DNA of 55,708 bases from Candidatus Rifleibacteriota bacterium (GTDB lineage: Bacteria; Muiribacteriota; Ozemobacteria; Ozemobacterales; Ozemobacteraceae): positions 1-55,708 of the forward strand of contig JADFZL010000027.1 in the NCBI GenBank assembly GCA_015232575.1, given 5' to 3'. Below the pieces are notes generated by a model. It was given only the letters and a program-made list of their open reading frames with translations. It was not told the DNA's origin and did not search any database. Below are positions 16,630 through 26,279 of this stretch, piece by piece. The translations under genes were made by a program, and so were the position numbers. How positions within the stretch are numbered: position 1 is the stretch's first letter; every line of letters starts with the position of its first letter.

Positions 16630-16665
16630 CTATTTCTATACTATTAAAAATAAGGATGAGTACAA

Positions 16666-18201
16666 ATGGAACCTCTTAACCTGGTACAAAAGCAAAGACT
16701 TGAAGTCATTTCAGAATTGAGAAAAGACAATATTGAACCTCATGGAAGAAAATTTAACAGAACTCACAATACTGAAAGTGCAAAATCAGAATTTATTTCT
16801 GCTGAGGCTCAGCTCGCAGAAAAGGAGCATTTTGAATTTGGACCTATAAAGCTTTCTGGACGAATTGTATCCAAAAGAGAACAGGGCAAGACCGCTTTTG
16901 CACATCTTGAAGATATGTCAGGAAAAATTCAACTTTACCTTCGAAAAGATCAGATGGATGAAGTTGGCTTTTCTCTTGTTAAGAGGCTGTACGCTGGTGA
17001 TATTATTGGTACTGAAGGAAAACTTTTCAGAACAAAAACAGGTGAAATTACTCTCAGAGTCATAAACTTTGAGTTTCTTTCCAAATCGATAAATCCAATG
17101 CCCGAGAAATGGCATGGTCTTACTGACGTTGAAATGCGTTATCGCCAAAGATATGTCGACCTTCTTTCCAATCCGGAAGTTCGAAAAGTTTTTATAACCA
17201 GAAGTAAGATTGTACAAACAATAAGAGATTTCATGAATTCACGCGAATTCCTGGAAGTTGAAACTCCGATGATGCACCCAATTGCTGGCGGAGCAGCTGC
17301 AAGACCTTTTATTACCCACCACAACACTCTGGACATGAAACTTTATTTAAGAATTGCCCCTGAATTATATTTGAAAAGACTTCTCGTCGGTGGTTTTGAA
17401 AAAGTTTATGAGATCAACAGAAATTTCAGAAATGAAGGAATTTCAATAAAGCATAATCCGGAATTTACCATGATGGAGGTGTACCAGGCTTACGGTGATC
17501 TGTCTGATATGATTGAACTGACAGAATCGCTTATCTGTCACGCCGCAAAACAATTCCACGATGATCTCAAGGTTCCGTATCAGGGTAATACTCTTGACTT
17601 CACCCGTCCATGGAAAAAGATCAGCATGATTGATTCAGTTCGTGAATCATGCAATGTTCCGGAACTTTCTTTCAAGTCTACTCCTGAAGAAGCAGCGCAG
17701 ATTGCTTCAAAACTTTCTGTTCATGTTGATAAAAAAGATTCGACAGCAGCAATAGTTGTAAAAATCTTTGAAGAAAAAGTTGAAGCAACTTTGCAGAATC
17801 CAACTTTTATTATTGATTATCCAAAAGAAATTTCACCTCTTGCAAAAGCCAAAGCAGATGATCCGACGCTGGTTGACAGATTTGAAATCTTTATTGCTGG
17901 CCGCGAAACCGGAAACGCGTTTTCAGAATTAAACGATTCAGAAGAACAGCTCGCAAGATTTCTTGATCAGGTATCACAAAAAGAAAAGGGCGACGACGAA
18001 GCTCACGAAATGGACGAAGATTACGTTAATGCCCTCAGATACGGAATGCCTCCTGCTGGCGGTCTTGGGATAGGAATCGATAGACTCGTAATGGTTCTTA
18101 CGGATTCAGCTTCTATAAGAGATGTTATACTCTTTCCAACTTTGCGCAGAAGAGAAATTTCTGCCACAACCGATAGCGAAGAATCTGGAGAAAAGAGGTA
18201 A
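16666..18201 (+). CDS. lysS: Lysyl-tRNA synthetase, class II
   Basis: 511 residues. N-terminal OB-fold anticodon-binding domain (IKLSGRIVSKREQGKTAFAHLEDMSGKIQLYL, about 64-100). Class II motif 2 FRNEGISIKHNPEFTMMEVY (about 256-275) and motif 3 GGLGIGIDRLVMVLT (about 465-480) are intact, and the HNP of motif 2 is typical of LysRS. It charges tRNA-Lys. The end of the gene carries AGAGG used by the next gene five bases downstream, so lysS and the secreted protein at 18207 form an operon. Confidence 0.98.
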   Translation: MEPLNLVQKQRLEVISELRKDNIEPHGRKFNRTHNTESAKSEFISAEAQLAEKEHFEFGPIKLSGRIVSKREQGKTAFAHLEDMSGKIQLYLRKDQMDEVGFSLVKRLYAGDIIGTEGKLFRTKTGEITLRVINFEFLSKSINPMPEKWHGLTDVEMRYRQRYVDLLSNPEVRKVFITRSKIVQTIRDFMNSREFLEVETPMMHPIAGGAAARPFITHHNTLDMKLYLRIAPELYLKRLLVGGFEKVYEINRNFRNEGISIKHNPEFTMMEVYQAYGDLSDMIELTESLICHAAKQFHDDLKVPYQGNTLDFTRPWKKISMIDSVRESCNVPELSFKSTPEEAAQIASKLSVHVDKKDSTAAIVVKIFEEKVEATLQNPTFIIDYPKEISPLAKAKADDPTLVDRFEIFIAGRETGNAFSELNDSEEQLARFLDQVSQKEKGDDEAHEMDEDYVNALRYGMPPAGGLGIGIDRLVMVLTDSASIRDVILFPTLRRREISATTDSEESGEKR

Positions 18202-18206
18202 AAGAA

Positions 18207-19223
18207 ATGAGTGCTGGTAGCAAATTATTTCTAATTCTTGCTTTAATGGGTGTTTTATTTTCTTCATCGTCTGTTTATGCTGTTTCTCCTGCTTTTAAAA
18301 TGCCTGAGTGGTATAAATACAGAACATCTGTTAGTTCTGCAGAAAATGGAAAAATTGCAATTAATTTAGAAGTATCTGCACCAATTGCTGATATCAAAGA
18401 TTTTTTCGCAAAAATCCATGTAAAAAAAGCAAATTTTTCTGAATCACCTCAGGCAACTGTTCCTCTGATCAAAAAGGGGACAAAATATTCAAAGGTTTTT
18501 TCTTTTGAATTGCCCTCTGATTATTATGGATGGATAGATTTCGAGATTACTTCAGTTCCGGATAATGTACAATTTAAATCTTACGTTGACAATTCTGATA
18601 AGTTGTCTACTGAGACTAGATTGCTTCTCAACGCTGAAATTAAAAACATTCAAAAACCTCACAATTCAGGCTTTTCCATACCTTTAACTGTTACCGGGGC
18701 TGTAACAGAATTAGTAACTCCTGAACTTTTATTTACGCAGGTAAACTCTAATCTAAAAAAATCTTTATTTGTCTGGGCACCGGAAGGACAGCTTGGAAGT
18801 GGCAAGCTGAAAGACTTGTATTCAGAATATTTAAAGGCGCTTAATGAAAAAAACCTTAAACTTGCACTTGAGTTATGCGTTAAAATTGAAAAAAATTTAC
18901 CGCACAGTGAAAAAAGTATTACTTTTTCAGGAAAAAGTAATACCGAGTCATTTTTAAACAAAGAAATAATTGTTGATATACTAAGGGCAAATCGTGAAAT
19001 TCTCCTTTCAGCAATTAATCCTGAGGCTGGAATTAAACGCATGGAGAAGCTTCTTCAGAATTCTGCAGAGAGTTATTATAAGCCATTTATTTCAGTGAAC
19101 GCTGCAGTAATGTATTTTGAAAAAAATCTGATTTCTGAAGCAGTTGCGCTTCTCAAAAAGACTGCGGAAAATCACTCTGGATTTTCGATGATAAAAAAAT
19201 TGATTAAGGACATGGAAAAATGA
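18207..19223 (+). CDS. Secreted protein of unknown function, operon with lysS
   Basis: 338 residues with a signal peptide (MSAGSKLFLILALMGVLFSS..., cleavage near VYA). The first half is beta-rich (NGKIAINLEVSAPIADIKDF), suggesting an Ig-like fold. The second half has TPR-like helices (YSEYLKALNEKNLKLALELCVKIEKNLPHSEKSI; FISVNAAVMYFEKNLISEAVALLKKTAENHSG). It likely works in the periplasm as a scaffold. Starts five bases after lysS, using an AGAGG inside the lysS end, and overlaps the next small gene by ATGA. I do not recognise the family. Confidence 0.7.
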   Translation: MSAGSKLFLILALMGVLFSSSSVYAVSPAFKMPEWYKYRTSVSSAENGKIAINLEVSAPIADIKDFFAKIHVKKANFSESPQATVPLIKKGTKYSKVFSFELPSDYYGWIDFEITSVPDNVQFKSYVDNSDKLSTETRLLLNAEIKNIQKPHNSGFSIPLTVTGAVTELVTPELLFTQVNSNLKKSLFVWAPEGQLGSGKLKDLYSEYLKALNEKNLKLALELCVKIEKNLPHSEKSITFSGKSNTESFLNKEIIVDILRANREILLSAINPEAGIKRMEKLLQNSAESYYKPFISVNAAVMYFEKNLISEAVALLKKTAENHSGFSMIKKLIKDMEK

Positions 19224-19384
19224 CCTGGTTTTTAATGTTTACATTTATTGGAATGCTCTTCACGTCGATATTCATCTCAGTAAAAAATATTACCTCGTTC
19301 GGCTGGAAAAAACTTCTTGGTCTAGTTTTTTTTGGTGCTGCAACACTAGTATTCCTGAAAAAAGCAATTATTAGCAAGCAATAA
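19220..19384 (+). CDS. Small two-helix membrane protein
   Basis: 54 residues: MTWFLMFTFIGMLFTSIFIS then VKNITSFGWKKLLGLVFFGA. Two membrane segments (about 3-20 and 32-47) are joined by a short basic loop. The ATG overlaps the previous stop (ATGA), which supports translation by coupling, and a strong terminator follows. It is probably a partner of the secreted protein before it. The sequence gives no further hint of function. Confidence 0.65.
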   Translation: MTWFLMFTFIGMLFTSIFISVKNITSFGWKKLLGLVFFGAATLVFLKKAIISKQ

Positions 19385-19409
19385 TATTTTCTTATCAGCA
19401 AAAAAAACG

Positions 19410-19449
19410 CTCAAGTGAACAATAGAACCGTTCACTTGAGTATTTTTTT
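19410..19449 (+). terminator. Strong terminator closing the lysS operon
   Basis: CTCAAGTGAAC pairs with GTTCACTTGAG (11-bp perfect stem, 9-base loop), followed by TATTTTTTT. The left flank is a run of A, so it works in both directions and also serves the convergent metallopeptidase gene. Confidence 0.93.
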
Positions 19450-19498
19450 CCTCACAGATCCTCGATGAGATAATTTATTTTACTAATCTTATTCTATA

Positions 19499-21157
19499 TT
19501 ATCTTCCATGAATGTTACGGAAAGTCTGTATAGTTCTAAGGTTATTTTTGTCAAGAACTGCTCCTCTGTAGGCAGATGCCCTGACTCCACGTCTATTCAT
19601 TACGCTAGTAATTACAGCTTTGTTTTTTCCATTGTACAAGTTTTCATCGGCTGTGATAAGGGCAATGAATCCATCATGGAAAGTCGGTCGTTCGCCTTTA
19701 AGATAGAAGTGGCTGCCATGAAGAAGTCTATCGGTAATTTCACTGCCAAGTGCTTTTCTTAAATCCCAGAGAGTGCCGCTCCAGATTTGGCCGTCTTTAT
19801 GGACTTTTCCAACAATGTCGGTCGGGTATGTAAGATTGTTAACCAGGTTCCGAATGTATGGAAGTCCTGCTTTGGAAGAAACGTATTCTCCGTGAAGTGG
19901 ATCATTTGTCATTGAGCTTCCAAAATAATCAGCCTGACCTTCATTCATTGCACCAGATTCACCGGCATTTTTCATTTTAATTATTTCATTCAGAGCACAA
20001 TGTGAATATTCGTGATAAATAATTGTTTCTTCTTTGGCAAAACTGTGGTAATTGTCGCCATCACCAAAACCGATGACTCCAAATACAGAATCAAATACAG
20101 CATTGTCAAGCTTGTCACCATAATGAACAACCACCGGAACAGGTCTATCGAGTTTTGTAAATCCAAATGATGCAAAAAAGTCATGAACAAAGTTTATATG
20201 ATAATATACATTTGCTTCATCAAAATGAGTGTCGTTAACATCATAGATATGCATGCTGTCAGGCTTATTTGCATTAGGTGCTTTGGGATTTCTCATTGCT
20301 GCGAATAATCCCGTGATAGTAGTTGATGCCAGGTATTTAAGGGGTTCAATTGTGAGCGGACTGATATTTGGATGATTTTTATAAACAGCCCCTTTCCCTT
20401 CATGCAGGAAAAGCATTTCATTCGACCGATCAAGCTCTTCACCAGTTTCTGCATCAATAGTTACCAGAAATGAACCGAGAGGGTCTTCAGAAGGAATTGC
20501 TGCAGTATAGGCAATTGCATAATTTCCTTCTCCAGAAACAGGATAAATTTTTGTTGTTGCAAATGGAGTTTCATATAATTTTTTGCTTCCAACAAGTATT
20601 TTTGCTTTTTCTATTGCATCTTTTGAAGATAATCTTACATTCTCTTTAAGATTTACAACAGTTGGAAAAGAACCATGGGCGAGAGTAATTCTTTTATCTT
20701 CAGAAAGATGCAGCTCAATGACTGCCTCGTGAACCGGATATCCTTTAATCTGCATCTGAAATGAAACATGGTAACCACCAGCGCTCATTTCATTTCTTAC
20801 AACGTTGAAGGTCTTTTCATCACGTTCCTGCGGAATATTGAAAATCTGGGAGTTTTCGGTCAGAAAATTCAGAGAAGCTTTAACCAGATCGCCTTCAAGA
20901 GGTTCTGAAAGCTTTCCTGACATACTCCAAAGTCTTTTTCCATCTTCAGTCACAGTCAAAGATTCGATCTGTGAAGATCTGGAAAAACTCATAAATGCAT
21001 CAATAAATTCAGCTTTTACGCTGACAGGATTCCTAACGGAGTCTGTTACCTTAGATTCAATTAAAGTTGGGTATGAATCATACCCAAAACAATTGCCAAC
21101 AAAAGAAAAGATAAAAAAGAAAACAATAAATCCCCTGGGTGTTTTAACAAAAGTCAT
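19499..21157 (-). CDS. Secreted M4/fungalysin-like zinc metallopeptidase
   Basis: The start is ATG at 21157 with GAGGAGG eight bases upstream, giving 552 residues that begin with a signal peptide (MTFVKTPRGFIVFFFIFSFV...). A longer frame from 21193 would hide it. An FTP-like pro-domain (about 75-190: SQIFNIPQERDEKTFNVV; GGYHVSFQMQIKGYPVHEAV) is followed by a PepSY-like stretch and the catalytic domain. The zinc site HEYSH (about 383-387) and the downstream Glu in AMNEGQADYFGSS (about 402-412) are intact. The pro-domain would be removed on secretion. Monocistronic. Confidence 0.85.
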   Translation of the reverse strand: MTFVKTPRGFIVFFFIFSFVGNCFGYDSYPTLIESKVTDSVRNPVSVKAEFIDAFMSFSRSSQIESLTVTEDGKRLWSMSGKLSEPLEGDLVKASLNFLTENSQIFNIPQERDEKTFNVVRNEMSAGGYHVSFQMQIKGYPVHEAVIELHLSEDKRITLAHGSFPTVVNLKENVRLSSKDAIEKAKILVGSKKLYETPFATTKIYPVSGEGNYAIAYTAAIPSEDPLGSFLVTIDAETGEELDRSNEMLFLHEGKGAVYKNHPNISPLTIEPLKYLASTTITGLFAAMRNPKAPNANKPDSMHIYDVNDTHFDEANVYYHINFVHDFFASFGFTKLDRPVPVVVHYGDKLDNAVFDSVFGVIGFGDGDNYHSFAKEETIIYHEYSHCALNEIIKMKNAGESGAMNEGQADYFGSSMTNDPLHGEYVSSKAGLPYIRNLVNNLTYPTDIVGKVHKDGQIWSGTLWDLRKALGSEITDRLLHGSHFYLKGERPTFHDGFIALITADENLYNGKNKAVITSVMNRRGVRASAYRGAVLDKNNLRTIQTFRNIHGR

Positions 21158-21467
21158 TCCTTGTGCCTCCTCCTGATATGGTATTGCTGACATTAAACAA
21201 CCGTCTACTTATAAATATGCAAAATCTTAAATCAGCATGTTTTTAATAGTAATTTCAGTCAGACGAATATTAAACGAGTGCTTCTGAAGAATTGTTGAAA
21301 TTGTTTTCTAATTTAGAATAAATCTGTCTTTGAAATTCCTCAGATACAATGGAAAGCATCCACAATAGACAATTTGACAGTTGCCAGCCATTTCTTTCGC
21401 CTGATCTTATAAGTCGCCCCCTCCGTTGATAAATTATTGCGATTGCCCTGATTTAGACATACTATCA

Positions 21468-21497
21468 TTGACACTGCTTCAGAAAAAGTGTTAGCAT
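21468..21497 (+). promoter_or_regulatory. Candidate promoter of the phosphoesterase gene
   Basis: TTGACA (21468-21473), an 18-base spacer, TAGCAT (21492-21497). It lies in a 520-bp gap (21158-21677) in which I see no gene; the predicted leader would be about 175 bases. Confidence 0.35.
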
Positions 21498-21677
21498 CTT
21501 CAGATGCAATATAATCCCAAAATATCTAGATTTGTTAATTCTTAGACTAATTGATGGGCAAATTTAAAATCCAGAATAAGAATGATCGGAAAGATTTCAA
21601 GAGTGATCATTTAAACCACAATGGCAAGGAATTCTTTGTATATAGGTGAAGAATATAGAAGATCAGGAGGTTCGATT

Positions 21678-22769
21678 ATGTGTTTTCAAAAGAATGACAA
21701 GCTCAGGAAGATGATTCAATCAAAAGGCATGATTTTGTTTGTCTTTTTGTTATTTGCTCTTGTGTTTCCGTTTTCGACATTCTCTTTTCAAAAGACAGTT
21801 TCTGCAGAAAACAACAACTCGACTGATACTGCTGCGCAAATCGGAGCGGATGAAAAAGAAGTCGGCCAAGCGAAAATAACCAGTAAAGACTATTATCGAA
21901 TAGATATCCTAGGAGATCCTCACCTGCCAGGCAGGGATCTTGACAAAAAAAAGATTGTAATTGAGCATATTAATGTATGGAAAGATTCAGATTTAGTAGT
22001 TGTTCCAGGTGATTTATGCCAGACAACCGGAACTGATCGTGAACTCAAATGTGCAGTATCGTTTTTCTCACAACTGAAGAAAAACACAATCATTCTCAAT
22101 GGTAATCACGATTATGTTTTTCAGGATATTGATGTTAATAATCCAGTGCTAACACTGGGTAATCCTGAAAGTAAGGCACAGAAACTTCGTGCTTTCCTGA
22201 ACGCTTTCAATAAAGCTGAGCCGTATACAAGTCTTGCCATTCCTGGTTATCACCTGATTTTTCTGGCCCCTGATGAAATCCATGGCGATGTTTATGCTGA
22301 GATGTCTCAAAAACAGCTCAAGTGGTTTGAATACGAACTCTTCAGCAACAGGAATACTCCAACGATTGTTTTTTTCCACGCGCCTCTCTGGAGTAAAAAT
22401 GTGCTGAAAACGAATCCCAAACTTGTAAACTATCTTGCACAGCCTCTCAACGAGCTTTCCAGAATCGTTCTTGATAATCCGCAAGTTAAGTTATGGGTGG
22501 CAGGTCACGTTCATTTTGGAGTATTTAATCCTGTTAACTCAAGTCCAATCAATGTTTTCGAAGAAAGAGTCAATAATATTGTTTGTTGCGATATTGACGG
22601 CAGAAGTATCCTTGCCGGAACGGAAATAAATCTGGAGAAACACGAAAATATCTGGACGAAATCGTTGTTTCTTTATCACGACAGAATTGTTGTAAAGGTA
22701 TTTGATCATATTTCCAACAATTGGATTGATCAATTGGAAAGGAAATTCAAACTCTGTGATGATCAATGA
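21678..22769 (+). CDS. Secreted calcineurin-type metallophosphoesterase
   Basis: The start is ATG at 21678, seven bases after AGGAGG, giving 363 residues; an upstream frame from 21621 has no such site. A long signal peptide or anchor (about residues 17-40, GMILFVFLLFALVFPFSTFS) precedes the five phosphoesterase motifs: ILGDPHLPG (DxH), VVPGDL (GD), LNGNHDY (GNHD), FFHAPLW and VAGHVHFG (GHxH). These bind two metal ions. It would cleave a phosphoester outside the cytoplasm; the substrate is not evident. Upstream is a long AT-rich gap with one promoter. Confidence 0.85.
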   Translation: MCFQKNDKLRKMIQSKGMILFVFLLFALVFPFSTFSFQKTVSAENNNSTDTAAQIGADEKEVGQAKITSKDYYRIDILGDPHLPGRDLDKKKIVIEHINVWKDSDLVVVPGDLCQTTGTDRELKCAVSFFSQLKKNTIILNGNHDYVFQDIDVNNPVLTLGNPESKAQKLRAFLNAFNKAEPYTSLAIPGYHLIFLAPDEIHGDVYAEMSQKQLKWFEYELFSNRNTPTIVFFHAPLWSKNVLKTNPKLVNYLAQPLNELSRIVLDNPQVKLWVAGHVHFGVFNPVNSSPINVFEERVNNIVCCDIDGRSILAGTEINLEKHENIWTKSLFLYHDRIVVKVFDHISNNWIDQLERKFKLCDDQ

Positions 22770-22940
22770 CAATACCCAGACGTAATAATCAACAATCACA
22801 AACTGATTGATTGAATTAACCTGCTTTCACGACCGCTATAGAACAGACGGATTCGTCCTTTACAAATAATAGCTGTAAAAATGTCGAACAAAAAAAAAAC
22901 TATATTCATGAAAGACCAACTTCCACGTTTTTTTGTGTGG

Positions 22941-22970
22941 AATCTCAGTTTGCTCTCCAAAATTGAGATT
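22941..22970. repeat. AT-rich hairpin repeat, family TGATCTCAATTTGCTG, copy 3
   Basis: AATCTCA (22941-22947) pairs with TGAGATT (22964-22970) around TTTGCT, the core shared with 10734-10801 and 47481-47541. It lies in the gap between the phosphoesterase and glycosyltransferase genes. This copy has lost the flanks of the other two. The 22770-23082 gap otherwise holds only the promoter below. Confidence 0.55.
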
Positions 22971-22996
22971 ATTTGAATTATTTAGGTAATAGACAA

Positions 22997-23025
22997 TTGT
23001 ATCTTTGATCTTATTAAGATATAAT
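22997..23025 (+). promoter_or_regulatory. Sigma-70 promoter of the glycosyltransferase gene
   Basis: TTGTAT (22997-23002), exactly 17 bases, then a perfect TATAAT (23020-23025). Confidence 0.7.
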
Positions 23026-23082
23026 ACGTGCAAATTTACATGGACATTTATGGTTTGATAGAATTGTAAGGCTGGCGAAATA

Positions 23083-25044
23083 ATGGTTGACCCCATGAAT
23101 TCAAAAAATTCCCCTCTTGAAGATGCTACAATTTCACTTGGAAAAAAAGTAAGTCCCGGGAAAATTCAATTTTTTCTGATGATTTTTGTTTTTTCACTGC
23201 TTTTTTACCATCTCGGAAAAATTAACCTGCAGGAGCCTTCAGAGACTAGAATTGCCTCAGCTTCGAGGTATATGGCAGATACAAGTAATTACATTATTCC
23301 CGTAACCAACGGAAATCCTGATTTTTCAATACCTCCTTTGTCCTGCTGGTTGACGGCAACAGGAATAAAAATTTTTGGGAACAATGAATTCGCGGTAAGA
23401 TTTTTTATTGCCATAGCCGGAATACTGACAGTCCTGACCACTCACAAAATCGGAATATTGCTTTTTGGTCCAAGAACAGCCCTTCTTTCGTCTTTTGTTC
23501 TTATAACAAGCTCTATTTTTGCACTTGAGTTCAGAAAATTAGGCATTTATCCATTCGCACAACTATGGCAGGCTCTTATGATTTTATGCCTTTTTAAGGT
23601 ATATTATCGAAACGCTGGAAATAATTATATTCTTGCTTTCTGGTTTTTCCTTTCTCTGTCATTTCTCACTGAAGGCACCTCCAGTTTGTTGTCTCTGGCT
23701 GGAATTCTTCCTTTTCTATCATTTGCAGGTAAAACAGATAATCTAAAAAGATTATTGTACAACAAGTTTGGCTGGCTAATTTTTCTTTCTTCAGGACTGG
23801 GCTGGTATTTTTATATTTCTTTCTCAATAAATGGCGCAGCTGCAAATCTTTTCAGCACATGGCTAGTACTTCCGTTTACTAATATTGTCAGATTTAATGA
23901 GAATCAGGTTCCATTTTTTGTAATATGGGCCGCAATCTTCTGTTTTTTTCCATGGACCTTTTTTTTCATAGCGGGAATAAACAAATCTTTCAGAGAAGTA
24001 CAAAACTCCGACAATGAAATTCACATGCTTCTTCTTTCATGGCTGGCAATTCCCGGTCTTCTTCTGGCTCTTCAGCATGACCTTCAAATTGGGGAAATTC
24101 TTAAACTCATTCTTCCCTATTCATTTATCTGTGGAAATTATCTGGCATCGAAACTACACCTTGCCCAGGATGAAAGTTTTTCATTCAAATTTGAGTCTGC
24201 GCTGACAATTGTAGCCATGGCAAGCCAGAGTCTGCTTTTCATTTATGCATCATGGTCTGGAGCGATTCCAGATCCGTCATTATCAAAAGTGACATTTTTT
24301 CTTTCACTTCATTTTCTTTTTATTGTTTTTTTCGGATATTCATCAATACAGATGGATTTTACAAAAGGAATGATACTTGGACTGGCTATTACAATTCCAG
24401 GAATTGTGTTTTTTGTAACCCCTGGACTTACTGGTGATGAGCAGTACTGGAATGGAAAATACTTTGCAGGTTCAAGAGAAATACTTGAAAAAGCTTCCCA
24501 AATTCAGGGAAAAGATAAAATTTACAATCTCTGCAGTAAAATTTTTGGCTCATATTTTTATTCAGGAGGAAAAATTCAGACTCTTGATGACGCAAAACAA
24601 TTATTGAACGCTTCTGAAGGAGCAAATATTATTATTCCGACAGATGATGCTGAATATTACTCACAAATTTCCAGAAGAAAACTGAATGTTAATTTCTCAA
24701 AAGGTCCATTTTCTATATGCTCACTGGGAAAATCACTTATTCCAGTTGAAGATAAAATAATTTCTAATTTTGTGGAAAAAATAATTAAACCAACTGCGGC
24801 ATCAATATCAGAAAAAATCTTCTCAAATATTTTTTCTGCCGGGTCTGCCTCGATGGAAATAGCTTCACCATCGAAACTGGCAGCATCAGGCACAAACTTA
24901 CTTAGAGAATCACTGATCCTTGATAATGTTGATAATTCAAGCAGTACAAATGCCCTCAGCAATCTCGCTAAAAATAAAAATTCCAAAAACAGCAAAAAGA
25001 ATACCGGACAGAAAAAGAAAACAGCAAAGAACCGAAAACCTTAA
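23083..25044 (+). CDS. ArnT/PMT-family lipid-linked sugar transferase, membrane protein
   Basis: 653 residues. The N-terminal loop after the first membrane segment has the family signature: an acidic residue in EPSETRIASASRYM and the run NPDFSIPPLSCWLTATGIKIFGNNEFAVR, matching PMT/ArnT enzymes (normally EPR...KPPL..WL...G.NEFA.R). The Arg of EPR is replaced by Ser and the Lys before PP by Ile. About ten more membrane helices follow to residue 450, then a soluble extracytoplasmic domain and a Lys/Asn-rich tail. Likely moves a sugar from a polyprenyl carrier to lipid A or protein. ATG at 23095 is an alternative start. Confidence 0.75.
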   Translation: MVDPMNSKNSPLEDATISLGKKVSPGKIQFFLMIFVFSLLFYHLGKINLQEPSETRIASASRYMADTSNYIIPVTNGNPDFSIPPLSCWLTATGIKIFGNNEFAVRFFIAIAGILTVLTTHKIGILLFGPRTALLSSFVLITSSIFALEFRKLGIYPFAQLWQALMILCLFKVYYRNAGNNYILAFWFFLSLSFLTEGTSSLLSLAGILPFLSFAGKTDNLKRLLYNKFGWLIFLSSGLGWYFYISFSINGAAANLFSTWLVLPFTNIVRFNENQVPFFVIWAAIFCFFPWTFFFIAGINKSFREVQNSDNEIHMLLLSWLAIPGLLLALQHDLQIGEILKLILPYSFICGNYLASKLHLAQDESFSFKFESALTIVAMASQSLLFIYASWSGAIPDPSLSKVTFFLSLHFLFIVFFGYSSIQMDFTKGMILGLAITIPGIVFFVTPGLTGDEQYWNGKYFAGSREILEKASQIQGKDKIYNLCSKIFGSYFYSGGKIQTLDDAKQLLNASEGANIIIPTDDAEYYSQISRRKLNVNFSKGPFSICSLGKSLIPVEDKIISNFVEKIIKPTAASISEKIFSNIFSAGSASMEIASPSKLAASGTNLLRESLILDNVDNSSSTNALSNLAKNKNSKNSKKNTGQKKKTAKNRKP

Positions 25045-25072
25045 GCAGGCAAAGCGTTACTTAAGGATAAGT

Positions 25073-25138
25073 TGTCATCTCGAACCAATGCGAGAGATCG
25101 TGTAAACGGCAGATTTCTCTCTTACGGTCGAAATGACA
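25073..25138. repeat. Inner hairpin of the MITE-like element, inverted copy C
   Basis: From TGTCATCTCGAAC to GGTCGAAATGACA. This is the reverse complement of the centre of copies A (2396-2557) and B (39282-39442) with a few mismatches, but the terminal repeats are missing. It lies between two convergent operons. Confidence 0.75.
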
Positions 25139-25193
25139 GCTTCGGAGGCTTCAAGAAAACATTTTGAATATTGTATCTCGTTCTGTGTAATAT

Positions 25194-26270
25194 TCAGTGA
25201 GTTTGTCTTTTCACCATAATAAAAAGAATCAGGTAAGCCAGAAGAACGAAAAAGATTGTCCATACAAGGTCTTGTGAAATGTCAACTTTTGCAAGATCAA
25301 GGAACAGCGATTTTTTCAGTCCCCGGCCAATATGCGTTGAAGGAACAATCGGAGAAATACTGCGCATTAACTCGCTTGACTGGCTCAAATTTGGAACAAG
25401 CTGAAAGATCATAAACAGTGTTGTACCAAATGCATTTACAGAAGCCTGATTTTTGGCAATATTCGCAATTATAAGACCGCACAGCAGACAGAAAAATGCC
25501 CCTAGTACAACGAATAGCCAGAAGTAGTACTGATTTCCCTGAAATTTATGTGACAGAAGTATCATTGCCGCAACTGTCAGTAATATCAGAAAAAAGCCGA
25601 AAAGATTCTTTCCCAGAATAATCTCATTACTGGTTGTCGGGGTGAGGAAAATTGCATCGAGAGTTTTTTTCTCCTTTTCCTCGACATACGAGATGGGCAT
25701 TCCAATAAAGCCTACCATGCCCATTGCCATCAGTACAAGCATCGGAAAAAGGTCATTGCTGAAAGCTCTGTCCTCTTTTTTATCACCGCCAACAGGCTGC
25801 ATTGTGATTTTTATTGGCATGGGAGGTTCAGGAATATTATAATATCTGCGAATTTCCTTTTCAAAAGTTGAATAGATTCTTTCGACAGTAAATTCTGAAA
25901 CTCCATCAGGGTAAATTATTTTTATTTCACTCTGATTACCATTTTTTACCTGAAAATCAATTGAATGAGGAAGGATTACTCCAAATCCAATTTCGCCTTC
26001 TATTATGCGCTTTTCAAGTTCATCCAGATCCTGGCAAAATCGAACTTTAACGCCATAACTTTCTGACGCAAGCCGGTTAAACAATGGATGCTGAAAAGCT
26101 CCAACCAGACCTATTCTAGGGATCATTGTTTTATTCTTACTGTCTTTATACAGTGTAGAAAACAGCACAGAAAGAAGAATCGGAGTTGCAACAATGATAA
26201 TGATCTGATAATTTTTCAAACCATCAAGAAAGTCTTTTTTAAAGAGAGCAAATACTTTATTCATCTTCAT
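25194..26270 (-). CDS. ABC-2-type transporter permease
   Basis: 358 residues. The first membrane segment (about 18-38, NYQIIIIVATPILLSVLFST) is followed by a long extracytoplasmic loop (to about 170), then five more helices (FPMLVLMAMGMVGFIGM ... VWTIFFVLLAYLILFIMV), the layout of NatB/YhaP-type export permeases. The segment SYVEEKEKKTLDAIFLTPTT is a hallmark of the family. It forms an exporter with the ATPase gene nine bases upstream. The substrate is unknown; NatAB-type systems export ions or peptides. Confidence 0.88.
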   Translation of the reverse strand: MKMNKVFALFKKDFLDGLKNYQIIIIVATPILLSVLFSTLYKDSKNKTMIPRIGLVGAFQHPLFNRLASESYGVKVRFCQDLDELEKRIIEGEIGFGVILPHSIDFQVKNGNQSEIKIIYPDGVSEFTVERIYSTFEKEIRRYYNIPEPPMPIKITMQPVGGDKKEDRAFSNDLFPMLVLMAMGMVGFIGMPISYVEEKEKKTLDAIFLTPTTSNEIILGKNLFGFFLILLTVAAMILLSHKFQGNQYYFWLFVVLGAFFCLLCGLIIANIAKNQASVNAFGTTLFMIFQLVPNLSQSSELMRSISPIVPSTHIGRGLKKSLFLDLAKVDISQDLVWTIFFVLLAYLILFIMVKRQTH

Positions 26271-26279
26271 ATTTTTGTA